A DNA stretch of 64,000 nucleotides from Streptomyces aureus (GTDB lineage Bacteria > Actinomycetota > Actinomycetes > Streptomycetales > Streptomycetaceae): positions 744,001 through 808,000 of the forward strand of contig NZ_JNZD01000004.1 of NCBI RefSeq assembly GCF_000725495.1, given 5' to 3'. Within the stretch, counting starts at the first letter, position 1; each line of letters begins with the position of its first letter. The position numbers and the translations under genes are program-made. Of the stretch, positions 33,863-41,670 are shown piece by piece. The notes beneath the pieces were generated by a model. It made no database searches. It was not told the origin of the DNA and saw nothing but the letters and a program-made list of their open reading frames with translations.

Positions 33863-34549
33863 TCAGCTCGGTGTGCTCGTCGTCGCCGCCGTGGCGGAGG
33901 CCGTCGTGGCCGCGACGACCACGGCCGCGCGGACGTCCTGGAGCACCGTCCGCAGGGCGGGAGCCGCCGCCCCGCCGCGCTCGGCGAGTTCGTCGATGCG
34001 GGCCCGGTGCTCCCTGCGCTCCCTGGCCGAGGCGAAGGTGCGCAGCTCGGCCGCCGTGGCCAGCGCGACGAGGGCCGCGTCACGGTCGCCGACCTCTGCG
34101 ACGGGCACCGGCCCCTCCAGCACCTCCCGCGCCCGCGCGCGCAGGTCCTCCACCGCGGCCACCCGGTCCAGCTCGTACTCGACGGACGGGAAGATCCCGA
34201 GGACCCGCTTGCGCTCGGCCCGCAGATACCCGTCGGCGGCGAGCTGGGCGCGCACGGCGTCCAGGGTGAACCGGGCCCGCGAGGTGACCCACGTCTTCCA
34301 CCGCCGGGGCCGGGACTCCGACACGAGTTCCAGGAGCCCGTCGAGGACGACGTCCCCGGTCCGGGAGTCGGGGTCGACGGGTGTGACGATGCCCTCGTCG
34401 TCGACGAGCAGCCCGCGCTGCGCGAGCTCGGTCAGAGCACCGGCCCGCACGAGGTGGTGCAGGTGGGTGGACCCGGTGATCCTTCCCTTCGTGGTGTCCC
34501 ACGCCAGGAGGTAGAGCCGGGCGGGCAACGAGAGCGGGCCGTTCGGCAC
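33863..34549 (-). CDS. GPP34 (Golgi phosphoprotein 3-like) family protein
   Basis: 228-residue protein homologous to eukaryotic GOLPH3/Vps74, which binds PI4P. Streptomyces carry many paralogues of unknown function, possibly membrane-associated. Visible: PLSLPARLYLLAWDTTKGRI at the start, AGALTELAQRGLLVDDEG, SRPRRWKTWV, and the hydrophobic C-terminal tail AVVVAATTASATAATTST. GTG at 34549 is chosen because AGGAGA lies about 8 bases upstream. The longer frame to 34678 runs into the divergent promoter of the ABC-F gene. Confidence 0.87.
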   Translation of the reverse strand: MPNGPLSLPARLYLLAWDTTKGRITGSTHLHHLVRAGALTELAQRGLLVDDEGIVTPVDPDSRTGDVVLDGLLELVSESRPRRWKTWVTSRARFTLDAVRAQLAADGYLRAERKRVLGIFPSVEYELDRVAAVEDLRARAREVLEGPVPVAEVGDRDAALVALATAAELRTFASARERREHRARIDELAERGGAAAPALRTVLQDVRAAVVVAATTASATAATTSTPS

Positions 34550-34588
34550 GGGGGTCTCCTCGGTTCGTCGGTGGGGCGCGTTAATCCT

Positions 34589-34852
34589 TTGACAGCCCTC
34601 GGGGCCGCCCCTACGGTGTTGAGCGGTTCTGTTGCCGTCGAATGGAGAAGGACGTTGCTCGTCTGAGGTCGGAGACACCGCGTCACACCTGGCTGGTCCC
34701 GTCGGACCCCTGTGTGCGCAGCGTGCGACCTCGGCGTATCGAGCCGTCCTTGGGTGCGGAGCCTTCTTCTCCGTCCTCCGAACCGGATCGTCGTCGCCTC
34801 GCGGTGTCCCCTACGCGTACCCCCGACCGCATCCAGCATTCGCGAGGCTCTC
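34589..34852 (+). promoter_or_regulatory. Promoter and attenuator-like leader of the second ABC-F gene
   Basis: A near-consensus promoter, TTGACA (34589-34594), 17 bases, TACGGT (34612-34617), is followed by a leader of about 230 nt. A micro-ORF TTG-CTC-GTC-TGA lies at 34655-34666 just after GGAGAAGG. Its stop codon overlaps the left arm of a stem, GAGGTCG (34665-34671) with CGACCTC (34726-34732). A second hairpin, CGGAG/CTCCG, lies at 34757-34773. ABC-F resistance genes are commonly governed by such ribosome-sensing leaders. TTAA at 34581-34584 upstream of the -35 is compatible with, but does not prove, a WblC/WhiB7-type promoter. The rest of the 303-bp gap shows nothing else. Confidence 0.5.
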
Positions 34853-36487
34853 ATGTCAACGTCCCCCACCTCCGTCGCCTGCACCTCCCTGTCCTTCTCC
34901 TGGCCTGACGGCACCGAGGTCTTCGACGGTCTCCAGATCGCCTTCGGACCGGGCATCACCGGACTCGTCGGCATCAACGGCTCAGGAAAATCGACCCTGT
35001 TGAAGCTGATCGCCGGCCGCCTCACCCCGGCCGACGGCACCGTCAAGGTGGCCGGCGAGGTCGGCCATCTGCCGCAGAACGTCACCCTCGACACCGGGCT
35101 GCGGGTCGACGAGGCCCTCGGCATCCGCGCGGTCCGTGCCGCCCTGCACGCCATCGAGGCGGGCGACGTGGCCGAGGAGCACTTCGACGTCGTCGGCGAC
35201 GACTGGGACGTCGAGGAGCGGGCCCTGGCCACCCTCGGCGAACTCGGCCTCGGGCACATCGACCTGGACCGCACGATCGGGGAGGTGTCCGGAGGCGAGT
35301 CGGTGCTGCTGCGGCTGGCCGCGCTCCTGCTGCGCCGGCCCGACGTCCTGCTGCTCGACGAACCCACCAACAATCTCGACCTGTACGCGCGGCGGCGGCT
35401 GTACGCGGCCGTGGAGGCCTGGTCCGGGGTGATGATCGTGGTCAGCCACGACCGTGAACTCCTGGACCTGGCCGACCAGATCGCCGATCTGCACTCCGGC
35501 GAGGTCACCTGGTACGGCGGCAACTTCTCCGCCTACGAGGAGGCGCTCGCCGCCGAACAGGAGGCGGCGGAGCGCATGGTGCGCGTCGCCGAGTCCGATC
35601 TGAAGAAGCAGAAACGCGAACTGATCGACGCCCAGGTCAAGTTGGCCCGGCGCAAGCGATACGGGCAGAAGATGTACGAGCAGAAGCGAGAGCCCAAGAT
35701 CGTGATGGGTGCGCGCAAGCGGGCGGCGCAGGAGTCCGCGGGCAAGCACCGCCTCATGCACGAGGGCCGGCTCAGCGAGGCGAAGGAGCGTCTCGACGAG
35801 GCGGTGGAGGCCGTACGCGACGACGATCTGATCCGGATCGACCTGCCGTACACGGCCGTGCCGCCGGGGCGCAACGTCCTGACCCTCGACCGGCTGGAAC
35901 TCCAGCACGGATCACGGGTGAACGGGATCTTCGATCTCCGGGGACCGGAACGCGTCGCGCTCATCGGGCGGAACGGAGCCGGGAAGACGACCCTGCTGCG
36001 CACGATCGCCGGGGAGCTGGCCCCCGTGTCCGGCGAGGCGCACGCTCATGTGCCCCTGCGCTTCTTGCCGCAGCGGCTCGACGTCCTGGACGACGCGCTG
36101 AGCGTCGCCGCGAACGTGGCCCGGTACGCGCCCGCGGCCACCGACAACCGGATCCGGGCCCGGCTCGCCCGCTTCCTGTTCAAGGGGGCCAAGGCCGACC
36201 AGCCGGCGGAGACGCTCTCCGGCGGCGAGCGCTTCCGCGCGGCGCTGGCGGCACTGATGCTGGCCGAACCGGCCCCGCAGTTGCTGATGCTCGACGAGCC
36301 GACGAACAACCTGGACATGGCGAGCGTCCGCCAGCTCACCGCGGCCCTGGAGTCGTACGAGGGGGCGCTGATCGTGGCCAGCCACGACATGCCGTTCCTG
36401 GAGTCGATCGGCATCACGCGACGGCTGCTGCTGGAAGGAGGAGAACTGAAAGAAATCGCTCCGGAAACTGTCGGGTATTCCTCATAG
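34853..36487 (+). CDS. ABC-F ATPase, antibiotic-resistance-like
   Basis: 544-residue soluble twin-ABC protein. Walker A: GINGSGKST and GRNGAGKTT. Signatures: VSGGESVLL and LSGGERFRA. Walker B: LLLDEPTNNLDLY and LMLDEPTNNLDMA. The linker between domains (about residues 235-300) is long, highly charged and Lys/Arg/Gln-rich, consistent with the ribosome-entering antibiotic-resistance-domain hairpin. The inducible-looking leader also favours a resistance or stress function over housekeeping. Start ATG with GAGG at 7 bases. Ends at a terminator that has a T-run. Confidence 0.9.
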   Translation: MSTSPTSVACTSLSFSWPDGTEVFDGLQIAFGPGITGLVGINGSGKSTLLKLIAGRLTPADGTVKVAGEVGHLPQNVTLDTGLRVDEALGIRAVRAALHAIEAGDVAEEHFDVVGDDWDVEERALATLGELGLGHIDLDRTIGEVSGGESVLLRLAALLLRRPDVLLLDEPTNNLDLYARRRLYAAVEAWSGVMIVVSHDRELLDLADQIADLHSGEVTWYGGNFSAYEEALAAEQEAAERMVRVAESDLKKQKRELIDAQVKLARRKRYGQKMYEQKREPKIVMGARKRAAQESAGKHRLMHEGRLSEAKERLDEAVEAVRDDDLIRIDLPYTAVPPGRNVLTLDRLELQHGSRVNGIFDLRGPERVALIGRNGAGKTTLLRTIAGELAPVSGEAHAHVPLRFLPQRLDVLDDALSVAANVARYAPAATDNRIRARLARFLFKGAKADQPAETLSGGERFRAALAALMLAEPAPQLLMLDEPTNNLDMASVRQLTAALESYEGALIVASHDMPFLESIGITRRLLLEGGELKEIAPETVGYSS

Positions 36488-36503
36488 TCCCGGAAGCGGA
36501 GGC

Positions 36504-36558
36504 GGCCTAGCGTCGGGGGTGGGCGGTGCCCCGACGCCAGGCCGGGGGTCTTTTGCGT
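36504..36558 (+). terminator. Intrinsic terminator with T-run after ABC-F
   Basis: GGCCTAGCGTCGGGG (36504-36518) pairs with CCCCGACGCCAGGCC (36529-36543) with one mismatch, followed by GGGGGTCTTTT, the clearest U-tract terminator in the window. Confidence 0.85.
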
Positions 36559-36616
36559 GCGCGAAGGGCGCTGCATGATGTTGCGCCGACACCCCCACCG
36601 ATTCGGAGACCCGCCC

Positions 36617-37393
36617 GTGCCCAGTCAGAAAGCACTCGTCCGCAGGCCCGGCCCCCGCCTCGCCGAGGGGCTGGTGACGCATGTGGAACGCCAGGCGGTG
36701 GACGTCGGCCTCGCCGTCGAGCAGTGGGAGGCGTACGTCGAGGCGCTGCGAACGCACGGCTGGGAGACCGTCGAGGTGGACCCGGCCGAGGACTGCCCGG
36801 ACGCGGTGTTCGTCGAGGACGCGGTCGTCGTCTTCCGCAACGTCGCCCTGATCACCCGCCCGGGCGCCGAGTCCCGCCGCGCGGAGACCGCGGGCGTGGA
36901 GGAGGCGGTGGCGCGGCTCGGCTGCTCGGTGAACTGGATCTGGGATCCGGGCACCCTCGACGGCGGTGACGTCCTCAAGGTGGGCGACACGATCTACGTG
37001 GGCCGCGGCGGACGGACGAACGCCGCCGGGGTCCAGCAGCTGCGCGCGGTCTTCGAGCCGCTCGGGGCCCGGGTCGTCGCCGTACCGGTGAGCAAGGTGC
37101 TGCACCTGAAGTCGGCGGTCACCGCGCTGCCCGACGGCACGGTGATCGGCCACGAACCGCTGGTGGACACCCCCTCCCTCTTCCCCCGCTTCCTGGCGGT
37201 GCCGGAGGAGTCCGGGGCGCACGTCGTGCTCCTGGGCGGCAACCGGCTGCTGATGGCGGCGTCCGCCCCGAAGACGGCGGAGCTGCTCGCCGGCCTCGGC
37301 CACGAGCCGGTCCTGGTGGACATCGGCGAGTTCGAGAAGCTCGAGGGCTGTGTGACATGTCTCTCGGTGAGACTCCGGGAGCTGTACGTCTGA
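36617..37393 (+). CDS. ddaH: Dimethylarginine dimethylaminohydrolase (DDAH)
   Basis: Hydrolyses N-omega-methylated arginine to citrulline and methylamine. 258 residues of the guanidino-modifying superfamily. The catalytic cysteine is in EGCVTCLSVRL near the C-terminus and the catalytic histidine in KVLHLKSAVTAL. The acidic guanidinium binders are in PDAVFVEDAVVVF and LDGGDVL. I chose the GTG at 36617, since GGAG is 8 bases upstream and the family begins PSQKALVRRPG. ATGs at 36575 and 36578 would add a 14-residue basic leader. The gene follows the ABC-F terminator and is monocistronic. Confidence 0.9.
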   Translation: MPSQKALVRRPGPRLAEGLVTHVERQAVDVGLAVEQWEAYVEALRTHGWETVEVDPAEDCPDAVFVEDAVVVFRNVALITRPGAESRRAETAGVEEAVARLGCSVNWIWDPGTLDGGDVLKVGDTIYVGRGGRTNAAGVQQLRAVFEPLGARVVAVPVSKVLHLKSAVTALPDGTVIGHEPLVDTPSLFPRFLAVPEESGAHVVLLGGNRLLMAASAPKTAELLAGLGHEPVLVDIGEFEKLEGCVTCLSVRLRELYV

Positions 37394-37514
37394 ACGAGTG
37401 AGCGGGTCACCCAGTCGGCCCTGGGCCCCGCGCGCCCCGGGTCCCTCCGTCATGGCCCGGAAATGCCCGACTCCCGGCCGGTAACGCCGCTGATCAGAGC
37501 CCTTTACGGGCTTC

Positions 37515-37566
37515 TTAACCTACGGAGTCGTAACCTACGGAGACGTAGCCTACGATGCCGTAGGTT
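37515..37566. promoter_or_regulatory. Triple 15-bp repeat plus inverted arm (desaturase operator)
   Basis: Three directly repeated units at exactly 15-bp period: AACCTACGGAGTCGT (37517), AACCTACGGAGACGT (37532) and AGCCTACGATGCCGT (37547), closed by AGGTTA. The array is also palindromic. CCTACG-ATGC-CGTAGG is perfect at 37549-37564, and AACCTACGG has its inverse CCGTAGGTT at the right end. It ends 37 bp before the GTG of the desaturase gene, so it is almost certainly the control region. Confidence 0.75.
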
Positions 37567-37603
37567 AGTTCTTGGCTCGTTGTCCCGTCCCCCTGGAGCA
37601 CCC

Positions 37604-39775
37604 GTGACGATCACTTCTCCCGACCTCGGCAGCCCGGCTTCCGCCTGGACCGACGCTCGCCTGCTGTACGCGCTGGAGGAAGTCGTCGAGACGGAGCTCA
37701 ACCGCCACCTGAAGGTGGCCAAGGACTGGATGCCGCACGAGTATGTGCCCTTCAGCGACGCCCGCAACTTCCCCGGGATCTTCGAGGACGGCGAGGCCTG
37801 GGACAAGGAGCAGTCCAAGGTCACCGAGATCGGCCGGATCGCGCTCGTCGTCAACCTGCTCACCGAGGACAACCTCCCGAGCTACCACCACGAGATCGCG
37901 TCCCTGTTCGGCCGGGACGGCGCCTGGGGCACCTGGGTGCACCGCTGGACCGCGGAGGAGGGCCGGCACGGCATCGTCATGCGCGACTACCTGCTCGCCT
38001 CGCGCGCGGTGGACCCGGACAAGCTCGAGGCCTTCCGCATGCAGCACATGAGCGAGGGCTTCGAGTCGGACAACCGACACTCGATGCTGCACTCGGTCGC
38101 GTACGTCGCCTTCCAGGAGCTCGCGACCCGCATCTCGCACCGCAACACCGGTCATCAGTCGGGCGACCCGGTCTGCGACCGCATGCTGGCGCGCATCGCG
38201 ACCGACGAGAACCTGCACATGGTGTTCTACCGCAACCTGCTGAAGGCGTCGTTCGAGCTCGCCCCCGACCTGACCATGCAGGCCGTCCGTGACGTCGTCG
38301 TCAACTTCCGCATGCCCGGTCACGGCATGCCCGGCTTCGAGCGCATGGCCGCGCAGATGGCCATCGGCGAGGTCTACAACCTGCGCATCCACCACGACGA
38401 CGTGCTCCAGCCGGTGCTGCGCCACCTCAAGGTCCTGGAGATCGACGGCCTCGGCCCCGAGGGCCTGAAGGCCCAGGAGGAGCTCGGCTTCTTCATGGGC
38501 GGGCTGAACGCCGAAGCCTCGAAGTTCGACGAGAAGCTCGCCGCCCGCAAGGCCCGGATGGCGTCCCGCGCCTGTGGTGGCCCTGCGGGCCGCACCCGGT
38601 CCGGGGCTGGACGGTCCCCGACCGATCCGGTCCCGGGCCGGAGTCCAGAGCGATCCGCTCCCGGCCGGGGTCTAGTCGGGAAGCCGGTCCAGGACCCACT
38701 CCCCGATCTCCGGCGTCATGATCGCGTGCGGGTCGTTGTCCGCCGAGAGCAGGAAGTCGTCGAGATCCGACTCCTCCGGGGGCAGCTGGTCGATGTTCGC
38801 GTACAGGTTCTCCTGCCGGTCCAGGTCACGGATGGCGACCGCGCTGACGGACGGGACGAAGCACACCGACCGGTGGACCATGTCGACGTTCTCGCCGAAC
38901 GCCCTGAGCGTGTCCCCCACGATGCCGAACGACTCCAGCGTCCCGCCGGGCGCGCCGTCGAGCTCGGGGAACCCGCTCGTGGTGATCGTGTGCGGTCCCC
39001 CGAGGACACCGTCGAGCACGGCCACCTCGACGGCCTCGCCCTTGGGCTGGGCGAGGAAGTACGTACCGTCGAAGAGCGGCCCCGCGCAGGTCAGTGCCTT
39101 CGCCCCGGCGCGCACGCCGTTGCCCACTCCGTCGCCGCGCCCGCTGGACACCCCGATCAGACGCGGGATGCGCGGCCAGCCGCCCACCCGCTCCAGCTGC
39201 TCCTTGAACTCCTTGCGCAGCGGGCTCTCCTTCGGCGTGCCGTCGACGGCGTCCAGGTGGCGCCAGAGCATCTGCTGCGAGGCGGGGCTGCCGATCTGGC
39301 GCAGGTACGTGTCGTCGCCGGCGTCGGCGAGGTAGTGCGCGAACGCCTGGAGTCCGATCGGCACCCACGCTCCCCGGTGCGGGCTGTCGAACGACGCGTA
39401 GACCCCGACCCGGTGGTCCATGCGCTGCATCTCCATCTTGGCCAGCGCGTAGCGGGCGACGATGCCGCCCATGCTGAACCCGCCGACGAGCAGCCGGGTG
39501 TCTTCGAGCTGCTCCGCGATGGTCCGCATGATCGCGGCGGTCATCGTCTCCGCGTTGCGCAGGATGGACTCGCTGCGCTCGTCGAACCCGACGAGGATCA
39601 GCGTGCGTCCCCGCCGCCGCAGTTCGCTGACGAACGGGTACCGGCCGTTCTCCAGCCCGTCCCACAGCCAGTCGAAATCGGTCGGCCCGAGGTTGAACCC
39701 GTCGGCCAGGACCACTGGCCGGACCACGCCCTGCCGGCCCTGCCCGTAGTACACGCGGGCGCTGCCCCCGGGTAG
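37604..39775 (+). CDS. Acyl-ACP (stearoyl-type) desaturase with apparent stop-codon loss
   Basis: Soluble di-iron desaturase that inserts a cis double bond into an acyl-ACP chain. The recognisable enzyme occupies the first 322 residues or so (to about 38570). It has both iron-ligand motifs, WTAEEGRHGIVM and ATDENLHMVFY, plus EVVETELNRHLKVAKDW at the start and a KFDEKLAARKARMASRA end. Homologues stop about there. In this sequence the next codon is TGT (38573-38575) where TGA would be expected, and the frame stays open for another 400 codons to 39775, antisense to the convergent hydrolase. That extension reads as non-coding. Stop loss by one substitution, a sequence error, or a genuine run-on are the options. 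GTG start with TGGAG upstream. Confidence 0.75.
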   Translation: MTITSPDLGSPASAWTDARLLYALEEVVETELNRHLKVAKDWMPHEYVPFSDARNFPGIFEDGEAWDKEQSKVTEIGRIALVVNLLTEDNLPSYHHEIASLFGRDGAWGTWVHRWTAEEGRHGIVMRDYLLASRAVDPDKLEAFRMQHMSEGFESDNRHSMLHSVAYVAFQELATRISHRNTGHQSGDPVCDRMLARIATDENLHMVFYRNLLKASFELAPDLTMQAVRDVVVNFRMPGHGMPGFERMAAQMAIGEVYNLRIHHDDVLQPVLRHLKVLEIDGLGPEGLKAQEELGFFMGGLNAEASKFDEKLAARKARMASRACGGPAGRTRSGAGRSPTDPVPGRSPERSAPGRGLVGKPVQDPLPDLRRHDRVRVVVRREQEVVEIRLLRGQLVDVRVQVLLPVQVTDGDRADGRDEAHRPVDHVDVLAERPERVPHDAERLQRPAGRAVELGEPARGDRVRSPEDTVEHGHLDGLALGLGEEVRTVEERPRAGQCLRPGAHAVAHSVAAPAGHPDQTRDARPAAHPLQLLLELLAQRALLRRAVDGVQVAPEHLLRGGAADLAQVRVVAGVGEVVRERLESDRHPRSPVRAVERRVDPDPVVHALHLHLGQRVAGDDAAHAEPADEQPGVFELLRDGPHDRGGHRLRVAQDGLAALVEPDEDQRASPPPQFADERVPAVLQPVPQPVEIGRPEVEPVGQDHWPDHALPALPVVHAGAAPG

Positions 39776-39889
39776 CTGCCATTCCTCGTCGGCCCGGGGA
39801 GCCTCCGCGGGTGCGGGCTTCCCCATCGGGGCGACGAGCCCGATCGATCCTGCGGCCTTCCTGGCTTTGCCGGCCTTGCTGTCGGCCAT
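38672..39889 (-). CDS. Alpha/beta-hydrolase fold protein
   Basis: 405-residue cytoplasmic hydrolase. The nucleophile elbow is GGFSMGGIVARYAL, preceded by VVLADGFNLGPTDFDWLWDGL. A lid-like region and DGVLGGPHTITTSGF follow. Related proteins are annotated as lipases, PGAP1-like or DUF676-type serine esterases. The substrate is unknown. An oddly long acidic C-terminus (ESDLDDFLLSADNDPHAIMTPEIGEW) is conserved-looking. ATG 39889 with AAAGGG upstream. Fully overlapped on the other strand by the open run-on of the desaturase, but this is clearly the real coding strand here. Confidence 0.87.
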   Translation of the reverse strand: MADSKAGKARKAAGSIGLVAPMGKPAPAEAPRADEEWQLPGGSARVYYGQGRQGVVRPVVLADGFNLGPTDFDWLWDGLENGRYPFVSELRRRGRTLILVGFDERSESILRNAETMTAAIMRTIAEQLEDTRLLVGGFSMGGIVARYALAKMEMQRMDHRVGVYASFDSPHRGAWVPIGLQAFAHYLADAGDDTYLRQIGSPASQQMLWRHLDAVDGTPKESPLRKEFKEQLERVGGWPRIPRLIGVSSGRGDGVGNGVRAGAKALTCAGPLFDGTYFLAQPKGEAVEVAVLDGVLGGPHTITTSGFPELDGAPGGTLESFGIVGDTLRAFGENVDMVHRSVCFVPSVSAVAIRDLDRQENLYANIDQLPPEESDLDDFLLSADNDPHAIMTPEIGEWVLDRLPD

Positions 39890-40018
39890 GACATCCCTTT
39901 CGGTGTCGGTGACAACGATCAGAGGACGTCATACGCAGATTTGGCACGGTCCATACGCATATGCCAAGCCGCTCACTCCGACGAGGCACGTGACCGGCGC
40001 CAGACGGCCGGGGGTGCG

Positions 40019-40264
40019 TCACTCCAGGGCGCGTCGCAGGCCCAGACGCTCCTTCTCGGAGAGTCCGCCCCACACGCCGAAACGTTCGTCGTTGCTCAGC
40101 GCGTAGTCGAGGCACGCCGACCGCATCACGCACATCCCGCAGATGCGCTTGGCGTCGCGCACCGAGCTGCCCGGCTCGGGAAAGAAGAAGTCCGCCCCCG
40201 TCTGCGCGCACAACGCCTGCTCCTGCCAGGCGAGGTCGGTCGGGGTGATGGTTTGCGAGTACAT
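40019..40264 (-). CDS. WhiB-family iron-sulfur regulator
   Basis: 81-residue WhiB-like protein that would carry a [4Fe-4S] cluster and partner with a sigma factor. The four cysteines are present (ALCAQTGADFFF, then CGMCVMRSACLDY: C-x2-C-x5-C). The GVWGGLSEKERLGLRR turn follows. Start ATG 40264 (MYSQTITPTDLAWQ). The S. coelicolor gene in the corresponding position is, as I recall, wblH. I leave the symbol empty. The basic C-terminus ends directly with RRALE, so no extended DNA-binding AT-hook is seen. Divergent from the VOC gene (gap 40265-40531). The 128-bp stretch to the hydrolase gene (39890-40018) has a TTGGCA/TGCCAA inverted pair. Confidence 0.9.
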   Translation of the reverse strand: MYSQTITPTDLAWQEQALCAQTGADFFFPEPGSSVRDAKRICGMCVMRSACLDYALSNDERFGVWGGLSEKERLGLRRALE

Positions 40265-40531
40265 GCGGACGATCGTGCCCCGACCCGAAAAACGTTCGAT
40301 CAACGCGGGATCAACGCCGCGTTCCGACGCTTCCGGCGGCCTCGATGATGGACCCTGGACCGGCCCCCGGGCACGGCGGCGCGCGGAGGAAAACGGCGAC
40401 GGCGAGAACCGGGACGGACACCTTGAGTGACGACGCCGCCGATCCGGGCGGTATACGCGCCCCACGGCGATTGTCGGTGGGCGGTGGAAGAGTGGGCCCA
40501 AAGGGAACGGGACCCCCAAAGGAGGGCGATC

Positions 40532-41323
40532 ATGCTCACCACCGACTTCGTCAACGGCTCCCCGAACTGGCTGGACGTCGGCACGTCCGACATCGCGGGC
40601 GCCATCGCCTTCTACGAGGGCGTCTTCGGCTGGCGGTTCAAGTCGGCGGGGCCGGACGCCGGCGGCTACGGCTTCTTCCAGGTCGACGGGAAGACCGTGG
40701 CCGGCGCTATGCAGATCTCCGCCGAGCAGGGCCCGCCGTCCTGGAACGTGTACTTCAGGACCGGGGACGCCGACGCCACGGCCAAGGCGGTCGAGCAGGC
40801 CAAGGGCACGGTGCTCATGGCGCCCGTGGACGTGATGGGCGAGGGGCACGTGGCCATGCTCGCCGACAGGGCGGGCGTGACGTTCGGCGTCTGGCAGCCC
40901 GGACGGACCGAGGGCCTCGGCATGGCGGGCGACCCGGGTTCCCTGTGCTGGGTCGAGCTCGTCACCCCGGACATCGCGTCGGCCGCCGCGTTCTACAACG
41001 CGGTCTTCGGCTGGAACACCTCGGCGGTCTCGTTCCCGGGCGGGATCTACACCTGCGTCAACCCGGCGGGGACCGAGGACGAGGGCATGTTCGGCGGCCT
41101 GATGCCGCTCGCGGACGACCCGGTCGAGGCGAGGACCGGCGCCACCTGGGTGCCGTACATCGAGGTCCCGGACACGGACGCCGTGGTGGCCAAGGTCCAG
41201 GAGCTCGGCGGCACGGTCCGCATGCCCGCCACCGACCTGGAGGGCGTGGGCCGGATGGCCAGGTTCACGGATCCCTACGGGGCCCGCTTCGCGGTGATCA
41301 AGAGCGCGCCCCAGCAGGGCTGA
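40532..41323 (+). CDS. VOC (glyoxalase-fold) family protein, two domains
   Basis: 263-residue protein consisting of two vicinal-oxygen-chelate modules. First module: WLDVGTSDIAGAIAFYEGVFGW; second: WVELVTPDIASAAAFYNAVFGW. Related sequences include glyoxalase/bleomycin-resistance and hydroxylase-like proteins. The substrate is unknown. A metal site is doubtful, because the usual His/Glu positions are not all obvious. Start ATG with GGAGGG at ideal spacing. The gene ends at a 34-bp minisatellite, convergent to the LacI gene. Confidence 0.87.
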   Translation: MLTTDFVNGSPNWLDVGTSDIAGAIAFYEGVFGWRFKSAGPDAGGYGFFQVDGKTVAGAMQISAEQGPPSWNVYFRTGDADATAKAVEQAKGTVLMAPVDVMGEGHVAMLADRAGVTFGVWQPGRTEGLGMAGDPGSLCWVELVTPDIASAAAFYNAVFGWNTSAVSFPGGIYTCVNPAGTEDEGMFGGLMPLADDPVEARTGATWVPYIEVPDTDAVVAKVQELGGTVRMPATDLEGVGRMARFTDPYGARFAVIKSAPQQG

Positions 41324-41344
41324 GGTACCCGGCGGGTGGGCTTG

Positions 41345-41580
41345 CGCCGGTCCGGGGGTCTTGGCCGACGGGTTCACTCGGTACGGGGGTGAGCCGGCCG
41401 AGGGACTCGGTCACGTACGGGGGCGATCCGGCCGGAGGGCTGGTCCACGCATGGGGGCGCCCCGGCCGAAGGGCCGGCCCACGTATGGAGGCGCCCCGGC
41501 CGAAGGGCCGGCCCACGTATGGAGGCGCCCCGGCCGAAGGGCCGGCTCACGTACAAGGGGTGCCCCGGCCGAACAACTCG
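41345..41580. repeat. 34-bp tandem repeat array
   Basis: About seven units of exactly 34 bp. The four clearest start at 41413, 41447, 41481 and 41515, and the last two differ at only one base. Each contains ACGTATGGAGGCGCC and GGCCGAAGGGCCGG, the latter a small palindrome that could form a hairpin per unit. Units at the ends are decayed. The 34-bp length is not a multiple of three, so long frames in all phases are accidental. It fills most of the 347-bp gap between convergent genes (41324-41670) and may help termination. Confidence 0.85.
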
Positions 41581-41670
41581 CGCCACTCCACCGTGATGCC
41601 ACGCGCAGGCCCGGCCGGCGGGCTCACCGGGGTGACCCGGCCGGAGGACTCGCGCCGCGTGGCGGTGGTG

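Noticed and set aside
28971..41580. 29-bp and 34-bp tandem arrays considered as CRISPR
   Set aside because: Units follow each other directly without unique spacers, units diverge progressively, and there are no cas genes.
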